7,706 nucleotides of DNA from Deltaproteobacteria bacterium (GTDB lineage Bacteria; Myxococcota; UBA796; SXON01). The stretch covers positions 1 to 7,706 of the forward strand of contig CANKNP010000261.1 of the NCBI GenBank assembly GCA_947483545.1, in the 5' to 3' direction. Numbering within the stretch: the first letter of the stretch is position 1; every line of letters begins with the position of its first letter. The notes beneath the pieces are model-generated. The model ran no database searches. It worked only from the letters and a program-made list of their open reading frames with translations, and was not told the DNA's origin. The position numbers and the translations under genes were made by a program. Positions 1-5,536 of the stretch are shown here, piece by piece.

Positions 1-402
1 GACGCTGGCGTCTACCACGCGGCGCTCACCGCCTGGGCCGTGGACTGGCGCTACCCGCTCGCCTCCGACGACGGATCGGTGTGCGACCTCGCCGAGGTGG
101 ACGTGCACATGCACGTGGAGACGCGCTTTCCTCGCTGGGAGTACCCCCCGCAGGCTTCACCCGAGGACGTCCAGGAATGGAACCGCTACAGCGTCGCGCT
201 TGCGGCGCACGAAGCCGAGCATGTGCGGCTGATCCACGACCGGGTGGACACGCTCGTCGGCGCGATCCAGTCCGGCCACTGTGAGACCGCCGACACCCGG
301 GGGCACGCGGTCCTCGACGAGATCCGCGCGGTGAACGCCGCGTACGACTCCGAGACGCTCAATGGCGCGTTGACGGGGGCGGAGCTGGCCTGGGTGAGGT
401 AG
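1..402 (+). CDS. DUF922 family predicted Zn-dependent protease, 5'-truncated
   Basis: Reading frame 1 is open from the first base of the window to the TAG at 400-402, so 133 C-terminal residues are present and the true start lies upstream; the GTG at 40 is internal. Seen directly: a W-x-V-D-W-R-Y strand near the window start, the segment FPRWEYPPQASPEDVQEWNR, and then HEAEH at window residues 70-74, an HExxH zinc-binding signature. A single Cys in a GHC element and a C-terminal AYDSETLNG follow. This order (aromatic beta strands, a P-R-W-x-x-P turn, a helix carrying HExxH, a late Cys and an A-Y-D near the end) matches the DUF922 family, annotated as predicted secreted zinc proteases. Substrate and localisation cannot be judged because the N-terminus and any signal peptide are missing. 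The stop lies 9 nt before pyrF, so co-transcription is likely. The family call is from memory of the motif pattern. Confidence 0.8.
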   Translation, partial: DAGVYHAALTAWAVDWRYPLASDDGSVCDLAEVDVHMHVETRFPRWEYPPQASPEDVQEWNRYSVALAAHEAEHVRLIHDRVDTLVGAIQSGHCETADTRGHAVLDEIRAVNAAYDSETLNGALTGAELAWVR

Positions 403-411
403 ACCCTGGCG

Positions 412-1227
412 ATGTCGTTCGCCTGCCTTGACGCTGCGATCACCGCGATGGAAACGCCCCTGTGCGTGGGCATCGACCCGCATCCGGACCGCGTCAGCGA
501 AGACCCGGCGCAGGTCTTGCGCTTCGGACGCGCCATCCTGGCCGCAGCAGAGGGCAGGATCCCCGCTGTGAAGCCCCAAGTTGCCTTCTTCGAGGCGCTC
601 GGCTGGGAGGGCATGCGCGTGCTGGCGACCCTCTGCGCAGAGGCGCGCGAGGCCGGGCTTGTCGTCATCGCGGACTGCAAGCGTGGCGACATCGGCACGA
701 CCGCCGCTGCGTACGCACGCGCATACCTGGGGGCAGACGCCCCCTTCCCCGCCCACATCCTCACCGTGTCCCCGTTCCTCGGGCTCGACACGCTCACCCC
801 GTTCGTGAACGCCGCCCGTGAGACCGACACCGCGTTCTACGTGCTGCTGCGCACCTCGAACCCCGGGTCCGCGACGTTTCAGGACCCTGCGGAGGATGCC
901 CTCTGCAGCTGGTTGGCCGACCACGAGGATGTCGCCGGCGCCGTGGTCGGTGCGACACATCCAGAGGCCATCGTGCGCCTGCGGGCGCGCCTTCCCAACA
1001 CCCAGTTCCTGCTCCCCGGCTACGGGACGCAAGGCGGTTCGGCGGCCTCGACGCGCGCGGCCTTTCGCCCCACGGGCCCAGGCGCCGCCCTGGTGGTCAG
1101 CGCCCGCGGAGCCACCCTCCCTGAACCGAGGACCATCGGCTGGGTTCAGAACCCGCAGAGGTGGATCGCGCGTCGGATTGAGGAGTTGAAGGCGGAGTTG
1201 GCGGCGGCGAACGTGGGGCCGAGGTGA
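412..1227 (+). CDS. pyrF: Orotidine 5'-phosphate decarboxylase, group 2 (PyrF)
   Basis: Catalyses decarboxylation of OMP to UMP, the last step of de novo pyrimidine synthesis, in the cytoplasm. The 271-residue product is a full-length TIM-barrel enzyme of the longer group 2 subfamily found in actinobacteria and myxobacteria. Visible motifs: PLCVGIDPHP (residues 16-25, first strand and substrate loop), KPQVAFFE (54-61), and the catalytic loop ADCKRGDIGTT (87-97), with D88, K90 and D93 forming the conserved D-x-K-R-G-D. Later come LTVSPFLG, RTSNPGS, AVVGATHPE, and LLPGYGTQGG with VVSARGA, the phosphate-binding end of the barrel. The ATG at 412 follows GGTGAGG within the end of the upstream gene, so translation may be coupled. 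The next gene begins on its stop codon (GTGA overlap). Nothing unusual is seen in the catalytic residues. An ordinary housekeeping gene, called with high certainty. Confidence 0.96.
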   Translation: MSFACLDAAITAMETPLCVGIDPHPDRVSEDPAQVLRFGRAILAAAEGRIPAVKPQVAFFEALGWEGMRVLATLCAEAREAGLVVIADCKRGDIGTTAAAYARAYLGADAPFPAHILTVSPFLGLDTLTPFVNAARETDTAFYVLLRTSNPGSATFQDPAEDALCSWLADHEDVAGAVVGATHPEAIVRLRARLPNTQFLLPGYGTQGGSAASTRAAFRPTGPGAALVVSARGATLPEPRTIGWVQNPQRWIARRIEELKAELAAANVGPR

Positions 1228-2033
1228 CCCACCCGATGCCTGCTTCCATCCGCCTGAACCATCTCCCCGTAGCATTTTGTATCACGCTCCTCGCCTGCCA
1301 CCCCACCACCACGCTCAGCGGCATCGCCCGTGATGAGCTGCGCCTGTACGGCCTGCCCGACGCGCTCGTCATTCCCGCGAGCCCGTCCGAGCGATGCCCC
1401 CCGCTCCACCTGACCCCAGACAGCGCCGGCCGCTTCACCACCGAGGTCTGCGCCAACCAGACGTACACCGTCTCGTTCTCCTCCGGCACCGGCGGGATCT
1501 ACTGGCGCGGCGAGAGTGATACATCGCGCGGCGGCGGGGATGTATCGGTTCACGCCTGGCCGGCCGGCAACGAGCCTGGCATCTACGTGCTCGGTGATAC
1601 ATTGATACGTATCAACGCTCCCGTGGCGCTGGAGACGGCGCCGGTGCTCCCGTCGAACACCCCGGTCCGGTTTCCCCTCGAGATCCCCGGCACGATCCCC
1701 CGCGTCCTCCCTGGCCAGTTCCTCTTGTTGCAAGGGTCTGAGGCCGAGGACACGTTGATCCCGCTCGGCACATCGCAGGGCACGCTCTCGTTCGCCCGCG
1801 CGGCCCCGCCGACCGAGATGGGGCCCTGGTCGTTTGCTGGCGTGAACATCGCCGCGGACGGTGTCGTCACTCCACTCCCCTCCCCCGACTTCCCGCCAAT
1901 GAAAGTGCGCGCTCAGGGAGTGGACCTCACCTACATTCCGGCGGACCTCGTGCCGCCCGGGCGATACCTTGTCGGCAAGCCGGGCGCACCGCGCGCCTGG
2001 ATGGTCGATTTTGGGGTGGACCTCACGCCCTGA
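1224..2033 (+). CDS. Hypothetical lipoprotein, no recognised domain
   Basis: I do not recognise the family. The protein has a lipoprotein signal peptide: a short polar N-terminus with R and H, a hydrophobic stretch, then lipobox L-L-A-C. The mature chain should begin at that Cys, which is residue 25 from the GTG at 1224 or residue 21 from the in-frame ATG at 1236. I list the GTG because it overlaps the pyrF stop by 4 nt and has GGGG 5 nt upstream; the ATG, with GAGG 11 nt upstream, is a real alternative. The mature part (about 245 residues) is rich in Pro, Gly and beta-type sequence, with a Cys pair near ERCPP and EVCANQ that could form a disulfide. No catalytic motif is visible, and its secretion suggests a periplasmic or surface role. 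Its 3' end overlaps the convergent toxin gene by 11 nt. It contains an unusual cluster of AT-rich palindromic GATAC/GTATC words and rare codons. Confidence 0.8.
   Translation: MTHPMPASIRLNHLPVAFCITLLACHPTTTLSGIARDELRLYGLPDALVIPASPSERCPPLHLTPDSAGRFTTEVCANQTYTVSFSSGTGGIYWRGESDTSRGGGDVSVHAWPAGNEPGIYVLGDTLIRINAPVALETAPVLPSNTPVRFPLEIPGTIPRVLPGQFLLLQGSEAEDTLIPLGTSQGTLSFARAAPPTEMGPWSFAGVNIAADGVVTPLPSPDFPPMKVRAQGVDLTYIPADLVPPGRYLVGKPGAPRAWMVDFGVDLTP
1278..1615. repeat. Cluster of GATAC/GTATC words with inverted repeats inside the lipoprotein gene
   Basis: Within 340 bases of this otherwise GC-rich gene are TGTATCA (1278-1284), TGATACA (1517-1523), TGTATCG (1541-1547), TGATACA (1595-1601) and the perfect 14-bp palindrome TTGATACGTATCAA (1602-1615). 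GATACATC at 1518-1525 and GATGTATC at 1539-1546 form an exact 8-bp inverted repeat with a 13-nt loop. Another GATAC lies at 1963-1967. Elsewhere in the window I find GTATC only near 6336. GATACA appears twice in frame as GAT ACA (Asp-Thr), and the palindrome brings in the codons ATA and ATC. Whether these are protein-binding sites, a repeat family or codon-level chance is unknown. Confidence 0.4.
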
Positions 2034-2409
2034 CGAGCGGGATCTCGTACGCTGCGAACACATGATCCCGCGTCACGATCGTGAGTCCTTCGACCCTCGC
2101 CTGGGCGATGAGGAGACGGTCGAACGGATCCCCGTGATGCGGCGCCAACCGGCCCACCTCCAAGACATGCGCCAGGGTGACCGGCAGCGATTGGGCTCCG
2201 AACTCGCGCTCAAGCTCCCTGCAGAGATCTTCGACGGTGCGATGGAGGACGAGTTTTCCCAGCGCGGACTTGATCACAAGCTCCCAAGGGCTGACTACGC
2301 TCAGCCGGATCTCCTCGGCGCCAACGATCGCGCTGCGTGCGGTGACCGAGAGGGCATCGGGCTCCGAGACCGCCCACAGCGCGGCGTGGGTGTCGAGGAG
2401 CAGCCTCAC
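2023..2409 (-). CDS. vapC: VapC-like PIN-domain ribonuclease toxin
   Basis: A toxin of a type II toxin-antitoxin pair. PIN-domain proteins of this type are Mg-dependent endoribonucleases that cut structured RNA such as tRNA or rRNA; the specific target cannot be read from sequence. The 128 residues match the usual size. The acidic active-site residues are all visible: D6 in LLLDTHAALW, E43 in SPWELVIKSALGKL, D97 (with D94) in HGDPFDRLLIAQA, and D115 in IVTRDHVFAAY. The LDTHxxLW start and the WE-x-x-I-K-x-x-x-G-K-L helix are typical of the subfamily often paired with Phd/YefM antitoxins. The start is GTG at 2409-2407, overlapping the antitoxin stop (GTGA). There is no convincing Shine-Dalgarno, so translation probably depends on coupling to the antitoxin. 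The catalytic set is intact, so the toxin is likely active. The 3' end overlaps the convergent lipoprotein gene by 11 nt. Confidence 0.94.
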   Translation of the reverse strand: MRLLLDTHAALWAVSEPDALSVTARSAIVGAEEIRLSVVSPWELVIKSALGKLVLHRTVEDLCRELEREFGAQSLPVTLAHVLEVGRLAPHHGDPFDRLLIAQARVEGLTIVTRDHVFAAYEIPLVRA

Positions 2410-2636
2410 CGGGAGACGAAGTCCAGATCGTCGATGGACAGGGGCTCATCGAAGTCGTCCCGAACCGTTGCGACGCCAGGCATGGTCCCGAAGCGTCGCC
2501 TCGGCGTCGGAAGGGCCCGCACGAGGCGAGCGACCGGATGGCCGTTCCGCGTGATCACGACCTCTTCGCCAGCCTCTACGGCGTCGAGGAGGCGGGAGAG
2601 GTGGGTCTTGGCATCGTAGACGGAGACGGGTTCCAT
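2406..2636 (-). CDS. Phd/YefM-like antitoxin of the VapC-type toxin
   Basis: The antitoxin that neutralises the downstream PIN toxin and, by family precedent, represses its own promoter. It has 76 residues. Residues 1-44 form the Phd/YefM DNA-binding fold: M-E-P-V-S-V-Y-D-A-K-T-H-L-S-R-L-L, then EAGEEVVITRNGHPVARLV, the classic G-E-x-x-x-I-T-R-x-G-x-P-V-A-x-L signature. Residues 45-76 are a charged tail (RRRFGTMPG, then DDFDEPLSIDDLDF) resembling the F-G-x-x-x-G and D-F-D-x-P-L toxin-binding tails of VapB-type antitoxins. The reading frame runs open upstream to about 2900, but the ATG at 2636-2634 is chosen because the conserved fold starts exactly there and the promoter overlaps the upstream part. 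No Shine-Dalgarno precedes this ATG; the mRNA may be leaderless. Often called vapB by partnership, but the fold is Phd/YefM. Confidence 0.93.
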   Translation of the reverse strand: MEPVSVYDAKTHLSRLLDAVEAGEEVVITRNGHPVARLVRALPTPRRRFGTMPGVATVRDDFDEPLSIDDLDFVSR

Positions 2637-2642
2637 GCCACG

Positions 2643-2671
2643 AGGATAGCCCTGACCAGATCGCTGGTCAA
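2643..2671 (-). promoter_or_regulatory. Sigma70-like promoter of the toxin-antitoxin operon
   Basis: Read on the minus strand: -35 box TTGACC (2671-2666), a spacer of exactly 17 nt, and -10 box TATCCT (2648-2643). Five of six -35 bases and four or five of the six -10 bases fit the TTGACA/TATAAT consensus. Only six bases (CGTGGC) separate the -10 from the antitoxin ATG, so a start site at the usual distance would fall on or next to the A of the ATG, giving a leaderless transcript. This agrees with the lack of a Shine-Dalgarno. The boxes and spacing are seen; function is inferred. Confidence 0.65.
2653..2670. promoter_or_regulatory. Probable antitoxin operator: 18-bp inverted repeat TGACCAG-ATCG-CTGGTCA
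   Basis: Perfect 7-bp arms separated by 4 bp, covering most of the -35 box and the promoter spacer. A 7-bp direct repeat AGATCGC (2658-2664 and 2671-2677, 13-bp period) adds a possible second half-site. Phd/YefM antitoxins bind such palindromes in their own promoters, and bound protein here would block RNA polymerase directly. The symmetry is seen; binding by the antitoxin is inferred from the family. Confidence 0.6.
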
Positions 2672-2758
2672 GATCGCACCCACGTGAGGCGTCGCCACTC
2701 GGCCCCGGCCCCGCAACGTGGCCAACCCCGCCCGCCTGCCTTACCCTTCGGGACCTCC

Positions 2759-2762
2759 GGAG
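2759..2762 (+). promoter_or_regulatory. Ribosome binding site deciding the start at 2768
   Basis: GGAG ends 5 nt before the ATG at 2768. This supports that ATG over the in-frame GTG at 2684, which would place 28 extra Arg/Pro-rich residues before a standard lipoprotein signal peptide. Confidence 0.6.
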
Positions 2763-2767
2763 CGCAC

Positions 2768-4705
2768 ATGTCCCCTCTCCGCCTGACCGCCCGGACGTCG
2801 TCCGGCGCTCAACGCTGGCTCCCCCTCGTGGTCCTCCTGCTCGGGTGCCCCGGCAAGACGCCCGAGGACTCGAACCCGCCCGACGACTCCACACCCGCAC
2901 CGGTGGACGAGGATGAGGACGGCTACGACTCCGTCGAGAGCGGCGGCGATGACTGCGACGACACCGATGCCAACAGCAATCCCGGGGCAGACGACGTGCC
3001 CTACGACGGCACCGATCAGGACTGCGACGGCGCCGATCTGACGGACGTGGACGGCGATGGGCATGACGGTGAGCCGGCCGGCGGCGACGACTGCAACGAC
3101 AGCAACCCCGAGATCTACGCGGGGGTCCCCGAGGTCTGCTACGACGGGCTGGACAACGACTGCGATGGCAACGGCGGGCCCGATGACACCGCCGCCATGA
3201 ACGATTGCGACGGCGATGGCGCTGTGCGCATCGACGACTGCAACGATGAAGACGCCACGGTCTACCCCGGTGCGACGGACGCCTGGTACGACGGCATCGA
3301 CTCCGACTGCGGCGCCGACAGCGACTACGACCAGGATCTCGACGGCGAGGACGCGATCTCGGGGGGCGGGCTCGACTGCGACGACCTGAGCGCCACCGTC
3401 AACACCGAAGCCGACGAGCTTTGGGACGGCGTGGACAACGACTGCGAGGGCACCCTCGACCAGCTCCGCTCCGGCGACAACACCGCGAGCTGGTACGGCG
3501 AATACGCGAGCGATGACTCCTGGCTCGGGCACGACTTCGCCCTGGTGCAGGACCTCGACACAGACGGTGTCCGGGACATCGCCATCGGCTCGCCGCTCAC
3601 CGGCTCCCTCTCCGATTTTGCTGGGGTCGTCTACATCATGTCGGTCGGCGGGGGCAGCGCCGCCCCCTCCACAGCAGCGCTCGCGACGATCCGCGGGAGC
3701 ACCAACGACTACCTCGGCCTCTCGTTGGTCACGCTGCCGGATGGCAACCTGCTGGCCACCGGCCTGTACGCAGCGTACCTGTTCACCCCGGATCAGCTCG
3801 TCGCCGATGTGTCCGTCAGCGCCGCCGCAGCCTCGTTCAGCCCCATCCAGACCTTCGGGTATGTCGGCGCCTGGGAGGACGGCATCGCGGCGATCGGCGA
3901 TGCATACACGGGGTCGTCCGGGACGGTCCAGGTGTGGAGCGGCGAGCAGGTCGCGCTGGGCGGAAGCCATGCGTCGGGGACTGCGCTCTGGTCGATCACC
4001 GAGACAGGCTCGGGCAAAGGCGCAGGCTTCCCCGGTGATCTCGACGGGGATGGCGTGGAGGAGCTCTGCTACGGCGTGACCGGGCTCTCGGACAACGCAA
4101 AGATTGGTCTTGTACCTGGCGAGATCATCGCGGTGGGGGGCGTTGGGACGTCCGACGACGTGGTCACGATCACCGGCGCGACGGCCAGCGACAGCTCGAC
4201 CCAGGTGACGGTGCAGGCCGCCGGCGGGGACGACTACGATGGCGATGGGTACCGAGAGCTGGTGGTGAGCGCGATGGAGGCGGAGGGCGCCGCGCCCGGC
4301 TCCGGCGTGGTCTACGTGCTCGATGGCGACGACGCGCTGCTCGGCGGGGCCTTGACCGATCTCGCGAGCGCGACCGTGCTCGGCCAGGTGGAGGATGGCC
4401 AGATGGCCCCGGCCTGGACCTCCGGGGATCTCGACAGCGACGGCGTCGATGACCTCGTCCTCACGTTTGCTGGCATCGGATCGGGCGACGTGGAGTCCGA
4501 GATCTGGTTCGTCACCGCGGCCGTGGTCGCTGCCGGCGGGTCCATCACCCCCGCCACCGGCGCTCCCGCCTTCGCCGCGAACAGCCCCGACGATCAGTTC
4601 GGCTTCTCCACCCGTGTGCTCGACGCCGACGACGACGGCGACGACGACCTGTTCGTCTCTGCGCTCAACAGCTACGGCTCCGTCTCCTGGTTTCGACAGG
4701 AATAA
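2768..4705 (+). CDS. Surface lipoprotein with MopE-type metal-binding repeats and FG-GAP-like propeller
   Basis: The 645-residue product starts with a lipoprotein signal peptide: R5, R9 and R16, the hydrophobic stretch LPLVVLLLG, and lipobox L-L-G-C with C27. A Pro/Asp-rich linker (28-46) follows, then four Asp/Cys-rich repeats at residues about 47-88, 93-134, 146-183 and 186-228. These have the pattern D-x-D-G ... G-G-D-D-C-D-D ... P-G-A ... Y-D-G-x-D-x-D-C-D-G, the 'putative metal-binding motif' named after copper-binding MopE. Residues about 229-645 look like a beta-propeller with five visible calcium-type D-x-D-x-D-G motifs near 262, 424, 488, 554 and 619, each followed by a hydrophobic strand such as DIAIGSP or ELVVSAM, as in FG-GAP/integrin-alpha repeats. 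It should bind divalent metal and sit on the outer membrane or cell surface; ligand and role are unknown. The next gene begins 3 nt downstream. Confidence 0.92.
   Translation: MSPLRLTARTSSGAQRWLPLVVLLLGCPGKTPEDSNPPDDSTPAPVDEDEDGYDSVESGGDDCDDTDANSNPGADDVPYDGTDQDCDGADLTDVDGDGHDGEPAGGDDCNDSNPEIYAGVPEVCYDGLDNDCDGNGGPDDTAAMNDCDGDGAVRIDDCNDEDATVYPGATDAWYDGIDSDCGADSDYDQDLDGEDAISGGGLDCDDLSATVNTEADELWDGVDNDCEGTLDQLRSGDNTASWYGEYASDDSWLGHDFALVQDLDTDGVRDIAIGSPLTGSLSDFAGVVYIMSVGGGSAAPSTAALATIRGSTNDYLGLSLVTLPDGNLLATGLYAAYLFTPDQLVADVSVSAAAASFSPIQTFGYVGAWEDGIAAIGDAYTGSSGTVQVWSGEQVALGGSHASGTALWSITETGSGKGAGFPGDLDGDGVEELCYGVTGLSDNAKIGLVPGEIIAVGGVGTSDDVVTITGATASDSSTQVTVQAAGGDDYDGDGYRELVVSAMEAEGAAPGSGVVYVLDGDDALLGGALTDLASATVLGQVEDGQMAPAWTSGDLDSDGVDDLVLTFAGIGSGDVESEIWFVTAAVVAAGGSITPATGAPAFAANSPDDQFGFSTRVLDADDDGDDDLFVSALNSYGSVSWFRQE
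2906..3451 (+). repeat. Four tandem MopE-type coding repeats
   Basis: Encodes residues 47-228 of the lipoprotein. Copies 1 and 2 are near-complete matches of about 42 residues (GGDDCDD/GGDDCND, DQDCDG/DNDCDG). Copy 3 is shorter and ends DSDCGA rather than DNDCDG. Copy 4 has GGGLDCDD and DNDCEG. Each copy keeps two Cys, apart from extra Cys at residues 124 and 147, so intra-repeat disulfides or metal sites are plausible. The graded divergence suggests old duplications rather than recent expansion. Confidence 0.85.
4698..4701 (+). promoter_or_regulatory. Ribosome binding site of the acyltransferase gene
   Basis: AGGA lies within the last codons of the upstream gene, 7 nt before the ATG at 4709. 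The intervening AATAAAAT-type sequence is unusually AT-rich for this window, which would keep the initiation region unstructured and favour coupled translation. Confidence 0.55.
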
Positions 4706-4708
4706 AAT

Positions 4709-5536
4709 ATGCTCTTCGCCCGCCTGATCGCCAGCACCCTCTCCACAGAGCAGCGCGAGCGTTTGAAGCACCTCCACTTCGCAGACGCCGGCCACGGCTA
4801 CGATCCCTTCGGCCTCCACCCTGACTTTGTCGCGTTCGGCCAGGCCGTGACCGCCCCCCTGTACAATCGCTACTTCCGGGTCACCTCCACCGGTCACGAG
4901 CACATCCCCAAGACCGGCCCCGCGGTCCTGGCCGCGAACCACTCCGGCGCGGTGCCCTTCGACTCCGCGATGATCTGGGCCGACGTCGTCCGGAACACCG
5001 ATCCGCCCCGTGTACCCCGCCCCGTCGCGGACCACTTCGTGCCGATGATCCCCTTCATCGGCACCGTTTTTGCGCGCGGCGGGATGGTCGGCGGGAGCCG
5101 GGGGAACGCGCGTACGCTCTTGGAGCGGGGCGAGATGCTGCTCATCCACCCCGAAGGCGTGCCGGGCATCGCCAAGTCGTTCAAGCTGCGGTACCAGCTC
5201 CAAGATTGGCGCGTTGGACACGTCGAGTTGGCGATTCGTCACCGTGCGCCCGTCATCCCTGTCGCCCTCATCGGCGCCGAGGAGCAGATGCCCCAGATCG
5301 GCCGCATCCCGATCTCGATGATGGGGCTGCCCTTCATCCCGGTCACGCTCACGCCGTTCCCGATGCCCGTGAAGTACCGCATCGTCTACGGCCCGGCGAT
5401 CCCTGTCCAGGACATGTGGTCGCCCGATCAGGCTGACGATCCCGCTTCGGTCCGCGAGGCCGCCGCTTTGGTGAAGCGCACCGTCCAGGCGATGTTGGAC
5501 GAGGGCGTCAAAGAACGCGCGGGGGTGTTCACGTGA
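4709..5536 (+). CDS. PlsC-like lysophospholipid/glycerol acyltransferase
   Basis: A 275-residue LPLAT-superfamily acyltransferase, expected to move a fatty acyl group from acyl-CoA or acyl-ACP to a lysophospholipid, glycerolipid or similar alcohol at the inner membrane. Motif I is A-A-N-H-S-G-A-V-P-F-D (residues 75-85). It keeps catalytic H78, but the Asp (D85) is six residues on, not four as in the textbook N-H-x4-D; this longer spacing occurs in a divergent branch of the superfamily. The substrate-binding block is FARGGMVGGSRGNARTLLERG (read as F121 to G141). Motif III is IHPEGVPGIAK (146-156), with E149-G150 and G153, and motif IV is VIPVALIGAEEQMP. There is no long hydrophobic membrane segment, so it may be peripheral. 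It sits 3 nt after the lipoprotein gene, and the following gene overlaps its stop by 4 nt. Exact substrate cannot be read, so plsC is not assigned as symbol. Confidence 0.9.
   Translation: MLFARLIASTLSTEQRERLKHLHFADAGHGYDPFGLHPDFVAFGQAVTAPLYNRYFRVTSTGHEHIPKTGPAVLAANHSGAVPFDSAMIWADVVRNTDPPRVPRPVADHFVPMIPFIGTVFARGGMVGGSRGNARTLLERGEMLLIHPEGVPGIAKSFKLRYQLQDWRVGHVELAIRHRAPVIPVALIGAEEQMPQIGRIPISMMGLPFIPVTLTPFPMPVKYRIVYGPAIPVQDMWSPDQADDPASVREAAALVKRTVQAMLDEGVKERAGVFT

Noticed and set aside
157..1275. Minus-strand open frame of 372 codons opposite pyrF
   Set aside because: A shadow of the confident pyrF and DUF922 genes; Arg/Gly-rich with no motifs.
2684..2767. Upstream GTG start for the MopE-repeat lipoprotein
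   Set aside because: It adds 28 Arg/Pro-rich residues before a complete signal peptide, while the ATG at 2768 has GGAG at good spacing.
2637..2900. N-terminal extension of the antitoxin frame up to 2900
   Set aside because: The extra 88 residues are Arg/Gly/Ser-rich and overlap the promoter and operator; the conserved fold begins exactly at the ATG at 2636.
2741..5242. Minus-strand open frame of 833 codons
   Set aside because: It lies opposite the MopE/FG-GAP and acyltransferase genes. Its length comes from GC-rich third positions on the other strand, and the Val/Gly/Ala-rich translation has no domain.
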